From Xanthomonas theicola (lineage in GTDB: Bacteria; Pseudomonadota; Gammaproteobacteria; Xanthomonadales; Xanthomonadaceae): DNA of 64,000 nucleotides. Below, in pieces: positions 9,306 through 19,222 of the stretch. Location of the stretch: positions 660,001-724,000 of the forward strand of contig NZ_CP049017.1 of NCBI RefSeq assembly GCF_014236795.1, given 5' to 3'. Numbering within the stretch: the first letter of the stretch is position 1; the number at the start of each line of letters is the position of its first letter. The notes beneath the pieces were generated by a model. It was not told the origin of the DNA. It was given only the letters and a program-made list of their open reading frames with translations, and did not search any database. The translations under genes and the position numbers were made by a program.

Positions 9306-9700
9306 ATGGAAAAACACGACATGAGATCGCTTCCTCGTGAGGCACGGGAAGAGCGGCGTCGGCAGGCGATCGACCTGCGCAAGCGCGGCTGGACCTACGA
9401 AGAGATTGCCGAGCAGACGGACCTGTCCCGTACGGGGGTGTTCGACATCTGCAAGCGATCTGCGCCCGAAGGCGCGACGGCCTTGCGCGACGAACCCGGC
9501 GGACGTTCGGTGAATGGAGGTCGCGCGCTGACGCAGCGACAGGGAGTGGGCCTTCGCGTCCTGGTGCGCGAGCGGATGCCGGACCAGTCGAAGATGTCGT
9601 TCGCGTTGTGGAGGCGACATGCCGTGCGGGCGTTGATCCGGCCGCGATGCGGTTTGACGCTGACATGGCAGGGTATCCGCTTCGAACGCGGCATCGATAT
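9306..9700 (+). pseudogene. IS630-family transposase remnant (N-terminal part)
   Basis: The start (MEKHDMRSLPREAREERRRQ) and the following winged-helix segment (LRKRGWTYEEIAEQTDLSRT) match the N-terminal DNA-binding domain of IS630-family transposases. Similarity is lost after about 115 residues, around RCGLTLT, and no DDE catalytic domain follows. It is therefore a truncated, non-functional fragment. It lies immediately downstream of IS-A copy 1, in a stretch of IS debris. Confidence 0.75.
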
Positions 9701-9879
9701 CCATCCGGCGTGCCTATCACTGGCTTGCTCCATCATTTGCCTACGGCTTCTTCCAGCGTTTTGTTAGTCGCTCTTAGTCAGGCAATGGCCGATGGAGCCT
9801 GTCTCGCAATGGTTGGAGCGCTTGCGCGCACTGCCTGCGGCAGTGCGCGAGCAGATGATGTTGGCCGCGTAAAAATCTG

Positions 9880-10190
9880 GGGAAACCTTAGAACCTGTTC
9901 CACAAGCGGCCATATGATCGTCCGGGATGCGCCAGCCGGCGGATTGGACAAGTAGTATCGGTGCGGTCTGGCCTCGCCTTTGGGCCATTCGACCAACCGC
10001 CAGTCTTCCCGGCGCAAATGATCGCCCTGTGCCGCACGCACCCGCATGGCCGCAAAACGGCCTGACAACGGCGTTCCCGCCACGACACCGTGCTGAAGGC
10101 GCGAGAAGGCAACGACACGGCCAACGCCTCTACCGACAGTGGCTGGCGATCGGCTGCACGCCGATGACGCACCGCAGGACGGCCTTTGAT
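9880..10190 (-). pseudogene. IS701-like transposase remnant
   Basis: On the minus strand two frames together give fragments typical of IS701-family DDE transposases: AFSTVSWREGTPLSGRFAAM, then LVEWPKGEARPHRYYLSNPP. A frameshift near 10080 separates them and both ends are missing. From 9700 to 10350 I see no intact gene; the sequence between this remnant and the IS630 remnant includes a short plus-strand reading frame ending at 9870 that may be the tail of another transposase. Confidence 0.6.
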
Positions 10191-10350
10191 TTATGACACA
10201 GTAAGAATAATCAGTTCAAGTTTTACGCTGCGCCCCGGCGGGGCGAAGTGGCAGGAACGCACGCGCCACGACGACAAGCAGCTCGAACGCGGAGCCAGCC
10301 GGCTGCTGGCAGCGACAGGACAATCCCGCCGCTGCCGTGCGCAGTGGCGG

Positions 10351-11559
10351 TCAGCGCTTGCCGAACACCAGTGCGGCATTGGTGCCGCCGAAGCCGAAGC
10401 TGTTGGACATCACCGTGCGCAGCGTCGCCTCGCGGCTCTCGCGCACGATCGGGAACCCCTCGGCGCGCGGGTCCAGCGCGTCGATGTTGGCCGAGCCGGC
10501 GATGAAGCCGTCGCGCATCATCAGCAGGCAGTAGATCGCCTCGTGCACGCTGGCCGCGCCCAGCGAATGCCCGGACAGCGCCTTGGTCGAGGACAGCGGC
10601 GGCACCGCCTCGCCGAACACCTCGCGCACCGCGCCCAGCTCGGTGACGTCGCCCAGCGGCGTCGAGGTGCCGTGCGTGTTGAGATAGTCGATCGGCGCCT
10701 CCACGCCCTGCAGCGCCATCCGCATGCAGCGCACCGCGCCTTCGCCGGACGGCGCGACCATGTCGGCGCCGTCGGAGGTCACGCCGTAGCCGAGCAGTTC
10801 GGCATGGATGCGCGCGCCGCGCGCCAGCGCGCGCTCGTAGTCCTCCAGCACCAGCATGCCGCCGCCGCCGGCGATGACGAAACCGTCGCGCTCGGCGTCG
10901 TAGGGACGCGAGGCCAGCGCCGGGCGGTCGTTGAAGCCGCTGGACAGCGCGCCCATCGCGTCGAACATCAGGCTCATGGTCCAGTCCAGCTCCTCGCCGC
11001 CGCCGGCGAACATCACGTCCTGCTGGCCGTGGCGGATCAGCTGCGCCGCCGCGCCGATGCAGTGCGCCGAGGTCGCGCAGGCCGCCGACAGCGAATAGCT
11101 GACGCCCTTGATCTTGAACGCGGTGGCCAGGCTGGCCGAGACCGCCGAGCACATGGTGCGCGGCACCATGTACGGGCCGACCTTGCGTACGCCGCGCGCG
11201 CGCAGCAGGTCCGCCGCCTCCACCTGCCAGTGGCTGGAGCCGCCGCCGGAACCGGCGATCAGGCCGGTACGCGGGTCGCTGACCGCTGCCTGGTCCAGGC
11301 CCGCATCGGCGATCGCGTCGCGCAGCGCCAGGTACGCGTACGCGGAGGCATCGCCCATGAAGCGCTTGAGCTTGCGGTCGATCAGCGCCTCCAGGTCCAG
11401 CTGCACGTCGCCGCCGACCTGGCTGCGCAGGCCGTGTTCGGCGGCTTCGGCGTTGAAGCGGATGCCCGGGCGGCTGTCGCGCAGCGCGCGCGAGACCGTG
11501 TCCAGGTCGTTGCCCAGGCACGAGGCGATGCCCATGCCGGTGATCGCGACGCGGCGCAT
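10351..11559 (-). CDS. fabB: 3-oxoacyl-ACP synthase I
   Basis: 402 residues, full length for a type II FAS condensing enzyme. The active-site cysteine is C161 in SLSAACATS; the two histidines are in [11 protein letters not shown] and [10 protein letters not shown], giving the Cys-His-His triad of KAS I/II. It elongates the unsaturated acyl-ACP made by FabA. Its ATG overlaps the fabA stop (TGATG), so the pair forms a coupled fabA-fabB operon, the standard arrangement for anaerobic unsaturated fatty-acid synthesis. A weak 7-bp stem hairpin at 10308-10336 just past the stop could end the transcript. Confidence 0.96.
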   Translation of the reverse strand: MRRVAITGMGIASCLGNDLDTVSRALRDSRPGIRFNAEAAEHGLRSQVGGDVQLDLEALIDRKLKRFMGDASAYAYLALRDAIADAGLDQAAVSDPRTGLIAGSGGGSSHWQVEAADLLRARGVRKVGPYMVPRTMCSAVSASLATAFKIKGVSYSLSAACATSAHCIGAAAQLIRHGQQDVMFAGGGEELDWTMSLMFDAMGALSSGFNDRPALASRPYDAERDGFVIAGGGGMLVLEDYERALARGARIHAELLGYGVTSDGADMVAPSGEGAVRCMRMALQGVEAPIDYLNTHGTSTPLGDVTELGAVREVFGEAVPPLSSTKALSGHSLGAASVHEAIYCLLMMRDGFIAGSANIDALDPRAEGFPIVRESREATLRTVMSNSFGFGGTNAALVFGKR

Positions 11560-12074
11560 CAGAACGCCTCCGTCGAGGTGAACAGGCCCACGCGCAGATC
11601 CTTGGCGGTATAGATCTGGCGGCCGTCCACGGACATGCGGCCATCGGCCACCGCCATCACCAGCTTGCGGTTGATCACCCGGCTGATGTCGATCTCGTAG
11701 ACCACCTGCTTGGCGCTCGGCAGTACCTGCCCGGTGAACTTCACCTCGCTCACCCCCAGCGCGCGGCCGCGCCCGGGCGCGCCGATCCAGGTCAGGAAGA
11801 AGCCGGTCAACTGCCACATCGCATCCAGGCCCAGGCAGCCGGGCATCACCGGATCGCCGATGAAATGGCAGCCGAAGAACCACAGGTCCGGGCGCACATC
11901 GAGTTCGGCGCGGATCATGCCCTTGCCGTGGGCGCCGCCGCTGTCGTCGACGTGGGTGATGCGGTCGAACATCAGCATCGGATCGTTGGGCAGGCGTCCG
12001 GCCTCGGCGCCGAACAGTTCGCCGCGCGCACTGGCGAGGAGTTGTTCGCGTGAATACGAAGTGAGGCGGCTCAT
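11559..12074 (-). CDS. fabA: 3-hydroxydecanoyl-ACP dehydratase/isomerase
   Basis: 171 residues. Catalytic His70 ([12 protein letters not shown]) and Asp84 (LGLDAMW) fall at the same positions as in the E. coli enzyme. FabA dehydrates 3-hydroxydecanoyl-ACP and isomerises trans-2 to cis-3-decenoyl-ACP, the branch point of unsaturated fatty-acid synthesis. A longer in-frame start exists upstream at 12137, but the ATG at 12074 matches the family N-terminus ([13 protein letters not shown]). The upstream region (12075-12281) is shared with divergent dinB and contains a TACGC/GCGTA inverted pair near 12154-12170 that might be an operator; this is unproven. Confidence 0.96.
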   Translation of the reverse strand: MSRLTSYSREQLLASARGELFGAEAGRLPNDPMLMFDRITHVDDSGGAHGKGMIRAELDVRPDLWFFGCHFIGDPVMPGCLGLDAMWQLTGFFLTWIGAPGRGRALGVSEVKFTGQVLPSAKQVVYEIDISRVINRKLVMAVADGRMSVDGRQIYTAKDLRVGLFTSTEAF

Positions 12075-12281
12075 GAGCAGATATTCCCAGGGCAGACAGT
12101 CGAGACGCGCAAGCGTGCACGATGCGCGCGCTTTCAATCAAACGTTTTATCCGTACGCACGCGTAGCGTAGGCGCTGCCGCAGTGCCGCACAGTGAGTGA
12201 AATCGAGGCGCGCATTCTCGGCGCATGCGCAGGCCTGGCTTATCATGCCGCTACCGTTCGCTGGCGTAGGGTGCAGGGCCG

Positions 12282-13343
12282 ATGCGCAAGATCATTCACG
12301 TCGACATGGATGCCTTCTACGCATCCGTGGAGCAGCGTGACGATCCCGCGCTGCGCGGCAAGCCGGTGGTGGTGGCGTGGCGTGGCATGCGCTCGGTGGT
12401 CTGTGCCGCGTCCTACGAGGCGCGCGTGTTCGGCATCCGCTCGGCGATGCCGGCGCTGCGCGCCGAGCGCCTGTGCCCGGACGCGATCTTCGTGGCGCCG
12501 GATTTCGCGCGCTACAAGGCGGTGTCGCGGCAGGTGCGCGCGATCTTCCAGCGCCACACCGACCTGATCGAGCCGCTGTCGCTGGACGAGGCCTATCTCG
12601 ACGTCACCGCGCCCAAGGGCGAGCTCGCCACCGCCACCGAGATCGCGCAGGCCATCCGCGCGCAGATCCGCGAGGAAACCGCGCTGACCGCCTCGGCCGG
12701 CATCGCGCCGAACAAGTTCCTCGCCAAGATCGCCTCGGACTGGCACAAGCCCGATGGCCAGTTCGTGATCCGCCCGCACCAGGTGGAAGCGTTCCTGACC
12801 CCGCTGCCGGTCGGCAAGGTGCACGGCGTGGGCAAGGTGATGCAGGCCAAGCTGGCGGCGCTGGGCATTGCCACCGTCGGCGACCTGCGCGCGCACGGCG
12901 AGGCGGAACTGGAAGCGCGCTTCGGCAGCTTCGGGCTGCGCCTGTATCAGCGTGCGCGCGGCATCGACGAGCGTGCGGTGGAATCGGACCAGCCAGTGCA
13001 GTCGATGTCTTCCGAAGACACGTTCGCCGAGGATCTGGCGCTGGACGCGCTGGAGCCGGCGATCCGGCAGCTGTCGGAGAAGACCTGGAACGCCGCCCGC
13101 CGCACCGACCGCGTCGCGCGCACCGTGGTGCTGAAGCTCAAGACCGCGCAGTTCCGCATCCTCACCCGCAGCTTCACCCCGGAACGGCCGCCGGACTCGC
13201 TGCAGGCGCTGATCGACATCGCGCTGGCGCTGCGCCAGCGCGTGGAATTGCCCGCGTCCACGCGCTACCGGCTGGTCGGCGTGGGTCTGGCCGGCTTCCA
13301 CGAAGCCGAGCCGGTGCTGGCGCAAGGACGGTTGTTCCGCTGA
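12282..13343 (+). CDS. dinB: DNA polymerase IV (Y-family translesion polymerase)
   Basis: 353 residues. Metal-binding residues are D8 ([12 protein letters not shown]) and D102-E103 (SLDEAYLD); the thumb HhH region is [14 protein letters not shown]. The C-terminus QGRLF fits the beta-clamp-binding pentapeptide (Q at position 1, L-F at 4-5), so it should be recruited to the sliding clamp. It copies damaged templates with low fidelity. I see no clear LexA box in the short gap to fabA. It is the same length as the E. coli protein and looks intact. Confidence 0.96.
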   Translation: MRKIIHVDMDAFYASVEQRDDPALRGKPVVVAWRGMRSVVCAASYEARVFGIRSAMPALRAERLCPDAIFVAPDFARYKAVSRQVRAIFQRHTDLIEPLSLDEAYLDVTAPKGELATATEIAQAIRAQIREETALTASAGIAPNKFLAKIASDWHKPDGQFVIRPHQVEAFLTPLPVGKVHGVGKVMQAKLAALGIATVGDLRAHGEAELEARFGSFGLRLYQRARGIDERAVESDQPVQSMSSEDTFAEDLALDALEPAIRQLSEKTWNAARRTDRVARTVVLKLKTAQFRILTRSFTPERPPDSLQALIDIALALRQRVELPASTRYRLVGVGLAGFHEAEPVLAQGRLFR

Positions 13344-13963
13344 GCCGCGCAGCGGCGTGCGGGGTCGTGTGCGCTGCCACGCGCTGGCGCTTCGCGCATG
13401 GCCAGCGCATTTCGCCCTTGGCCACCTTGGCGCTCAGTAGCAGCGTGTCCACGCCGCCCAGTTGCCGATAGCGCCGCTACATCGCCGCGACCAGCGCGGC
13501 CGCCTCCTTGGCCTGGGCGGTTTGCTTGTCGAAGGCGCAGGTGCAGTCGATGGTGAAGCGCACCGCGGCCAGGTCCTGCGCCGCACCAGGCGCAAGGTGT
13601 CCGGGAATCGCCCGCTGCGGCTGCAGCACGTGGATCCGTTGCAGCGTGGGCAGCCACTGCGCATGCGCTGCCGGAGTCTGCGTGTCGGCCATCCACACGT
13701 GGTGGTGGCAGGCGCGGCGTGGGCAGCGGTGCCGGCGGCGGCGCGCGCCGCGGCAGCGCCGGTGCCGGACACGGCAAGATCAGCGCAGCGCTGCGGAGCG
13801 ACAACGAAAGGGAATGCAGGCGGACTTCGTCGTGGAAGGCGGCGCCATGCATGGGCACGACGCGCAGGAACAAGGCCGCGACCGTGCTGCGGCCGTAACG
13901 AGCGGGGGCGACTGCGCGCTGTGGCCATCGGGCACGCCCACCGCCGCCGGCCCGATGCTGCGC
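13344..13963. other. 620-bp gap with no well-supported gene
   Basis: No recognisable product in any frame. A minus-strand frame ending at 13477 could encode a small cysteine-containing protein (...RFTIDCTCAFDKQTAQAKEAAALVAAM) of 73 residues or more, but it lacks a clear start with a ribosome site and I recognise no family. Long plus-strand frames here look like GC-driven chance. I call nothing. Confidence 0.4.
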
Positions 13964-14599
13964 TCAGTACGCGGCGGTGGCGATCTGGCGCAGGTACTGC
14001 GGGCGTTCGATCTCGTCGACGAAGGCGCTGGCGTAGTCGGCATAGCTGATCGCGCTATGGCCCTGCGCATCGCTTAGCAGCGCGGTGGCCTGGGTGCGCA
14101 CGCCGCCGCGCTTGCCGCCGGGGCCGATGTCCGCCGCCGGCGCGTAGAAGGTCCAGTCCAGGTCGGCGGCCGCCTGGAAGTGCTGCAGGGCGGCACGGTG
14201 CGCCAGCGCGTAGGGCTTGTACGCGTCGGGGAAGTCCGGCGTGTCCACCAACTGCACGCCCGGCGCCACTTCCAGGCTGCCGGCGCCGCCGACCACCAGC
14301 AGGCGCTGCACGCCGGCGCCGCGGGCGACCTCGATCAGCGCCTGGGCGACGGCCGGAATGGTGTCGGCCGCCGCGGCGCTGGAGCCGTAGGCGCTGGCCA
14401 GTACGTCGTGGCCGCGCACCGCGGCGGCGAGGGCGGCGGTGTCGTCCAGCGACGCGACCACGATGCTGGCGCCGTCCAGTTCCGACGGCAGTGGCTGCGT
14501 GCGGCGGACCAGGGCGGTGAGCGCATGGCCGCGGCGCAGGGCTTCGTGGGCGATGTGGCGGCCGATATTGCCGGTGGCGCCGATCAGGGCGATGTGCAT
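13964..14599 (-). CDS. NAD(P)-binding oxidoreductase (NmrA/YwnB-like SDR)
   Basis: 211 residues. An N-terminal Rossmann motif GATGNIGRHIA (7-17) follows the first strand MHIALI, typical of atypical SDRs that bind NADPH as reductases or redox sensors. The conserved segment WTFYAPAADIGPGGKRG is characteristic of this subgroup. The substrate is unknown. It is divergent from a LysR gene with starts about 100 bp apart, so it is probably that regulator's target. ATG at 14599 was preferred over an upstream in-frame start at 14701 because the latter would overlap the LysR start and lacks the Rossmann context. Confidence 0.85.
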   Translation of the reverse strand: MHIALIGATGNIGRHIAHEALRRGHALTALVRRTQPLPSELDGASIVVASLDDTAALAAAVRGHDVLASAYGSSAAAADTIPAVAQALIEVARGAGVQRLLVVGGAGSLEVAPGVQLVDTPDFPDAYKPYALAHRAALQHFQAAADLDWTFYAPAADIGPGGKRGGVRTQATALLSDAQGHSAISYADYASAFVDEIERPQYLRQIATAAY

Positions 14600-14700
14600 C
14601 GAGGTATTCCAGGGGATGGATGGGATGGTCACAGCGTAGCCATGGCAATTAGCGCGATAAACCGCGTATAAGTCGATGCTTTGTTGCGTGGAACGAGCCA

Positions 14701-15603
14701 ATGGACCGTCTGACCGCGATCGCCGTGTTCGTCGAGGTCGCCGAGCGCGGCAGTCTCACCGCGGCCGCCGAAACACTGGAGTTGTCGCGGGCGATGGTGT
14801 CGCGCTATCTGGCCGGGCTGGAGCGCTGGCTGGGGGTGCGCCTGCTGCACCGGACCACGCGGCGGGTGGCCCTGACCGGCGCCGGCCAAACCGCATTGGC
14901 GCGGTTCCGGCCGATGCTGGCGATCGGTGCGTCGCTGCGCGAGGAACTGGCCAGCGACGACCCGGAGCCGCACGGACAGCTGCGCGTCACCGCCTCGGCC
15001 TCGTTCGGCCAGGCGCATCTGGCCGCGGCCGCGACCGAGTTCGTCGCCCGCTACCCGCAGGCGCGAGTGGACATGCTGCTGGCCGACCGCGCCGTCAACC
15101 TGATCGAGGAGCGCATCGACCTGGCGGTGCGCATTTCCCATCGCGTCGACCCGGGGCTGATCGCGCGGCGATTGAGCGTGTGCCGCTCGGTCCTGTGCGC
15201 GGCGCCGGCCTACCTGCAGCGGCATGGCGCGCCGCGCACTGCCGCCGACCTGGCCGCGCACAATTGCCTGTGCCATCATTACGTGGGCAAGCACGCGTGG
15301 CCGCTGCGCTATCGCGGCGAACGGGTGTCGGTGTCGGTGCGTGGCAACTTCACCACCAACGAGGCCATCGTGCTGCTGGAGGCAGTGCGGATCGGTGCCG
15401 GCATCGCGATGCTGCCGACCTACCAGGCCGCGGGGTTGCTGCGCAGCGGCCAATTGCGACGCGTCTTGCCCGACCATGAACTCGACACCATGGACATCTT
15501 CGGTGTGTATGCGTCGCGCCGGCAGCAGCCGGCGATCGTGCGCGTATTCCTGGATTTCCTGGTCGCACGCTTCGGCGAGGCGCCGCACTGGGACCGCGAC
15601 TGA
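14701..15603 (+). CDS. LysR-family transcriptional regulator
   Basis: 300 residues, normal length. An N-terminal winged HTH (residues 1-60: FVEVAERGSLTAAAETL, then AMVSRYLAGLERWLGVRLL) is followed by a LysR substrate-binding domain starting near GQLRVTASASFG. This is the CrgA/aaeR-like group that usually represses or activates a divergent oxidoreductase gene. The neighbour is an NAD(P)-binding oxidoreductase on the opposite strand, so local control through the 100-bp gap is likely. The inducer is unknown. Confidence 0.92.
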   Translation: MDRLTAIAVFVEVAERGSLTAAAETLELSRAMVSRYLAGLERWLGVRLLHRTTRRVALTGAGQTALARFRPMLAIGASLREELASDDPEPHGQLRVTASASFGQAHLAAAATEFVARYPQARVDMLLADRAVNLIEERIDLAVRISHRVDPGLIARRLSVCRSVLCAAPAYLQRHGAPRTAADLAAHNCLCHHYVGKHAWPLRYRGERVSVSVRGNFTTNEAIVLLEAVRIGAGIAMLPTYQAAGLLRSGQLRRVLPDHELDTMDIFGVYASRRQQPAIVRVFLDFLVARFGEAPHWDRD

Positions 15604-15647
15604 GCGCGTGCCTACAATGGGCGCGGCTTTCCGCACTCAGGAACGAA

Positions 15648-16301
15648 ATGACTTTTCCGTATGCGCTGGTGGTGTTCGACTTGGACGGCACATTGGTGGA
15701 CAGCGGCGCCGATATCGCCGAGGCGCTCAACCGCACGCTGGTCGAGTTCGGCCTGGCGCGCGTGCCCGAAGCCACGGTGCTGGGCTGGATCGGCGATGGC
15801 GTGCGCAGGCTGGTCGAGGCCGCGTGGCGGCATGCGCACGACGCTACCCCGGTCGACGCGGTGATGCCGACCTTCATGCGCCACTACGAAGCCTGCCTGC
15901 TGCGCAGCCCGCGCCTGTACCCGGGCGTCGCCGAGGCGCTGGCGCAGCTGCGCCAGCGCGGCACGACGCTGGCGCTGTGTACCAACAGGCCGTCGACCTT
16001 GGTGCCGCTGCTGTTGCGCCACCTCGGCGTGGCCGATGCGTTTTCCGCGGTGCTCGGCGGCGACAGCCTGCCCGAGCGCAAGCCGAGCCCGCTGCCGCTG
16101 CTGCATCTGGCGCAGCAGTTCGCGCAGCCGCCGGCGCGCTGCCTGATGGTCGGCGATTCCGGCACCGACCTGCAGGCCGCGCATGCCGCCGGCATGCCGG
16201 CGGCGCTGGTGCGCTACGGTTATCCGCGCGACCTCGACCTGGCCACGGTCGGTGTGGTGCTGCTGATGGATGACATGCGCCAGTTGCTGACGCTGGGGTG
16301 A
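15648..16301 (+). CDS. gph: HAD phosphatase, phosphoglycolate phosphatase type
   Basis: 217 residues. HAD motif I FDLDGTLVDS has nucleophile D11 and acid D13; motif II is LCTNRPS; motif III/IV comprise ERKPSPLPLL and VGDSGTDLQAA. The cap and length fit Gph, which removes 2-phosphoglycolate formed in DNA repair or oxygenation. Other small phosphatase substrates are possible. It follows the LysR gene by 44 bp and is convergent with btuB. Confidence 0.88.
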   Translation: MTFPYALVVFDLDGTLVDSGADIAEALNRTLVEFGLARVPEATVLGWIGDGVRRLVEAAWRHAHDATPVDAVMPTFMRHYEACLLRSPRLYPGVAEALAQLRQRGTTLALCTNRPSTLVPLLLRHLGVADAFSAVLGGDSLPERKPSPLPLLHLAQQFAQPPARCLMVGDSGTDLQAAHAAGMPAALVRYGYPRDLDLATVGVVLLMDDMRQLLTLG

Positions 16302-16379
16302 TGCGGGCTGCCAATCCCACGTAGCCCATCTGGTATCGCCGAGGCGTTTTCCGTGGATTTTTTTAGGCGACTAAAAACG

Positions 16380-16419
16380 TGTGGGAGCGACTTCAGTCGC
16401 GACTCAAGTCGCTCCCACA
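16380..16419. repeat. REP-like hairpin
   Basis: A 14-bp perfect inverted repeat (TGTGGGAGCGACTT and AAGTCGCTCCCACA) separated by 12 bp. It has the same arms as the hairpin inside the 8262-8419 element. It sits between the convergent genes gph and btuB, where it may also act in transcript ending or mRNA protection. Confidence 0.85.
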
Positions 16420-16530
16420 GCATCGCAGCAACTGTAAATGCCTGAGTTGGGAATGCGCTTGCGTTCCCGACAGCCGAGCGCTGTAGCGACGTTGGCTGGC
16501 CCACAGGATGCGTATTGGTGCTCGTGTGGA

Positions 16531-16554
16531 GGGCTGCGCCGTGTGGCGCAGCCC
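16531..16554 (-). terminator. Strong hairpin downstream of btuB
   Basis: Perfect 10-bp stem GGGCTGCGCC/GGCGCAGCCC with a GTGT loop, 9 bp past the btuB stop. No T-run follows on the minus strand, so it may end transcription inefficiently or act as a 3' stabiliser. Confidence 0.6.
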
Positions 16555-16562
16555 TTCCCAGC

Positions 16563-18434
16563 TCAGCGTGCCGCCGGCGCGTAGCGCAGGGCCAGCGCGT
16601 ACTCGCGGCCGGGCTGGTTGTACCAGTTCACGGTCTGGTAGTCGCGGTCGAACACGTTGCTGGCCTTGGCCTGCAGCGTCCAGTCCGCCGCGAACGCGTA
16701 TTCCACGCGCAGGTCCAGCGTGCCGTAGCCGGCCACGCGCACGCTGTTGGCCGCGTCGTCGTAGCGGTGGCCGCTGCCGAACGCGGTCACGCCGAGCTTG
16801 ACTGCGCCGAAGCCGCGGTCCACGTCCAGCCGCGCGGTGTTGTGCGCGCGCCGCGCCAGCCAGTTGTCGCGGTTGCCGCCATCGCTGCGGTTGCGCGGAT
16901 CGGTGTGGCTCAGCTGCGCCGACAGTTCCCAGCCGGCCAGCGCGGCGTAGCCGGTCAGCTCGGCGCCGCGGATGCGTGCTTGGTCCACGTTGACCGGCAG
17001 GAAGGTGGCGGCGTCGTAGGAGATCAGGTCCTCGACGCGGTTCTCGTACACGTTGAAGGTCCAGTTCCAGGCGTCGGCGTACTGCGCCACGCCCAGGTTG
17101 CCGCTCTTGGACTGCTCGGGCTTCAGCTGCGGGTTGCCGGAGAACGGGAAGTACAGGTCGTTGAAGGTCGGCGCCTTGAACCCGGTGCCGACGCTGGCGG
17201 TGAGTTTGAAACCGCCCTCCAGCGCCAGGCCCCAGCCGAGGCTGCCGGTGGTGTGCTGGCCGAACTGCTCGTTGTCGTCGCTGCGCACGCTGGCCTGCAC
17301 CTGCTGCGTGCCGATGCGGCCCTGGTACTCGGCGAACACGCCGGTATTGTCGCGCCGGTCGACGTCGAAGGCGGTGGTGCCGCTGACCTCCTCGCGCTGC
17401 CAGTCGGCGCCGGCGCTGAGCAGATGGCCGTCGGCCAAGCCGAAGTCGCCCTGTAGCGATGCGGTGTCGCGGCGGCTGTCGAACGTGCTGACGAAACTGC
17501 GCGCGCTGCTGCCGGGGGCGCGGTAGTCGCTGTCGGCCTGGTCGGCGTTGCGGCCGAGCTGGGCGGCCACGTGCACGCGCTCGGACGGGGTCCAGTCGAG
17601 CTTGCCGCCGAACACCTGCTGGGTATTGTCGGCCTCGTTGCCGGCGAACAGCGCGTCGCCGTCGTATTCGTTGCGGCTGTCGATGTTCAGCGCCTGCCCC
17701 TCGATGCGCAGGGTGTCGCTCAGCGCATAGCCGCCGCGCGCGCCGAGCGAGGCGTTGCGGTAGCCGTCGCGGTCCGGCTGGTCGACGAAGCAGCCGGCCA
17801 ACAGCGTGGCCGAGCCGTTGCAGGCGTTGATGCCGTCGCTGTCTTGATAGCCGGCCTGCACCGCCAGCCAGCCGCGTTCGCCGCGGTTGCTGAAGCCGGC
17901 GCTGGCTTCGCGCAGGCCGTTGCTGCCGGCGCCCAGGTGCAGGTTCTGCTGCAGGCCCCGCCCGCCGCGGCGGGTGAAGATCTGGATCACGCCGCCGATC
18001 GCATCGGAGCCGTACAGACTCGAGCGCGGGCCGCGCACGATCTCGATGCGCTCGATCTGGCTCAACGGCAGGTCCTGGAACGCGGCCAGGCCGGCGCTGG
18101 CCGAGCCGATGCGCACGCCGTCCACCAGCACCAGCACGTGGTCCGACTCGCTGCCGCGCAGGCTCAGCGTGGTCAGCTTGCCCAGCCCGCCCTGGTTGGA
18201 GACGCCGATGCCGGCGCGGCCCTGCAGCAGCTGCGCCAGCGACGTCGCCTGGCTGCGCTCGATCTCGGCGCGGTCGATGACCTGCGCCGGGACCACGCTG
18301 TCCTCCACCGAGATCTGGGTGCGGGTGGCGGTGACCAGGACCTGGTCCAGGTCGGCGGCGGCATCGGCGGCGAGCGCCAGCGAGGGCAGGGACAGGACGG
18401 ACGCGATCGCGACCGAAAGCAGGCGGGACGGCAT
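16563..18434 (-). CDS. btuB: Vitamin B12 TonB-dependent outer-membrane receptor
   Basis: 623 residues. A signal peptide (about 1-22, ending LALA) is followed by a TonB-box-like DQVLVTATR, a plug domain with SLRGSESDHVLVLVDGVRIG and a beta barrel ending in the usual aromatic C-terminus region (YALALRYAPAAR). The plug motif and length fit BtuB, which imports cobalamins with TonB energy. The call is strongly supported by the cobalamin riboswitch directly upstream. No periplasmic or inner-membrane btu genes are adjacent. Start ATG at 18434 is the first Met before the signal sequence. Confidence 0.93.
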   Translation of the reverse strand: MPSRLLSVAIASVLSLPSLALAADAAADLDQVLVTATRTQISVEDSVVPAQVIDRAEIERSQATSLAQLLQGRAGIGVSNQGGLGKLTTLSLRGSESDHVLVLVDGVRIGSASAGLAAFQDLPLSQIERIEIVRGPRSSLYGSDAIGGVIQIFTRRGGRGLQQNLHLGAGSNGLREASAGFSNRGERGWLAVQAGYQDSDGINACNGSATLLAGCFVDQPDRDGYRNASLGARGGYALSDTLRIEGQALNIDSRNEYDGDALFAGNEADNTQQVFGGKLDWTPSERVHVAAQLGRNADQADSDYRAPGSSARSFVSTFDSRRDTASLQGDFGLADGHLLSAGADWQREEVSGTTAFDVDRRDNTGVFAEYQGRIGTQQVQASVRSDDNEQFGQHTTGSLGWGLALEGGFKLTASVGTGFKAPTFNDLYFPFSGNPQLKPEQSKSGNLGVAQYADAWNWTFNVYENRVEDLISYDAATFLPVNVDQARIRGAELTGYAALAGWELSAQLSHTDPRNRSDGGNRDNWLARRAHNTARLDVDRGFGAVKLGVTAFGSGHRYDDAANSVRVAGYGTLDLRVEYAFAADWTLQAKASNVFDRDYQTVNWYNQPGREYALALRYAPAAR

Positions 18435-18554
18435 GGGGCAACTCCGGCGCGCCGATGCGCGCTGTGACGGCGAAGGAGTCGCGAACGGAAGGTGCGAGCG
18501 GACGGCGCCAGACGCGGCGCGGCACGCCGCGACGCCCTCCGCATCGCAACCAGT

Positions 18555-18745
18555 GGACTGCAAGGCCGGTCTCCGGGCTGGCGATCTGGGAGTCAACTCC
18601 CGGCTGCGACGCCTTCCCATGCCAGGCACAGTGGCGCAAGTCGTCAGCGCGGATCGCTTACCGTTGCGGGGGCAGCGCCGGCCTTGTCGCAAGACGCACC
18701 GGCTTCCCGTTTCAACCTTGCAGGCCGGGGCCGGCAGGTCACCTT
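18555..18745 (-). promoter_or_regulatory. Cobalamin riboswitch upstream of btuB
   Basis: On the minus strand the leader contains the conserved cobalamin aptamer blocks in order: GAAACGGGAAGCCGGTG, the B12-box-like GCTGCCCCCGCAACGGTAAG, GCCACTG, TGGGAAGGC, and the closing AGCCCGGAGACCGGCC that pairs with the 5' GCCGGCC side. It ends about 120 nt before the btuB start. Binding of adenosylcobalamin should lower btuB expression. Exact ends are estimated. Confidence 0.95.
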
Positions 18746-18787
18746 GAAGCGGCGAGATTGTACGCGATCGCCGCGGTCGCGCGCGGA

Positions 18788-19222
18788 TCAGTCGGCGTCG
18801 CGCTCGCCGGCGTGGCGATCGGCGTCGCGTTCGTCCCCGTGTTCGGCGTCGAACGCATCGCCGCCGGACGCGTCGTCCGCATAGGGCATGTCGCTGCGGT
18901 CGCCGTCGCGGTCGAAGTGGGTGGTGGCCACCGGTCCGGCCACCGGCAGGCCGCGCTGTGCGGGCAACTGCGCCGCGGCCGTCTCCAGTTCGCCGAGCAG
19001 TTGCATGCGCCGCGCCTCGGGCAGTTCCTGCCAGTGGCAGCCGGTCAGCGCGCCTTCCAGCGAGTACAGCAGATTGAGGCTGGGCTTGAAGCCGGCGCGC
19101 CTGACCTTCAGGAACGCGCCCACCGCGCCGGCCGCGGCCAGGTCCTGCTGCGTGCGCAGGCCGACCTGGCGCAGCCAGGCCGCGCTCTTGGGGCCGATGT
19201 TGCGCAGCTTGTCGGTGCTCAT
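18788..19222 (-). CDS. TfoX C-terminal domain protein
   Basis: 144 residues. Residues 1-80 (LRNIGPKSAAWLRQVGLRT, then GFKPSLNLLYSLEGALTG) match the TfoX/Sxy C-terminal domain, a helix-hairpin-helix-like module. The TfoX N-terminal domain is absent, so a role in competence cannot be assumed. The last 40 residues are low-complexity and rich in Asp, His, Arg and Gly. Its start overlaps the end of the upstream methionine sulfoxide reductase gene (19219-19222), so the two are translationally coupled. Confidence 0.85.
   Translation of the reverse strand: MSTDKLRNIGPKSAAWLRQVGLRTQQDLAAAGAVGAFLKVRRAGFKPSLNLLYSLEGALTGCHWQELPEARRMQLLGELETAAAQLPAQRGLPVAGPVATTHFDRDGDRSDMPYADDASGGDAFDAEHGDERDADRHAGERDAD

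Noticed and set aside
10186..11613. 475-codon plus-strand open frame opposite fabB
   Set aside because: FabB on the minus strand has all catalytic residues; the plus-strand frame has none of any known family.
13477..13698. 73-codon minus-strand ORF with a Cys-x-Cys motif
   Set aside because: No ribosome site, family or conserved context; kept only as a note in the gap entry.
18788..19222. Competence regulator TfoX
   Set aside because: Only the C-terminal domain is present, so the competence role cannot be assigned.
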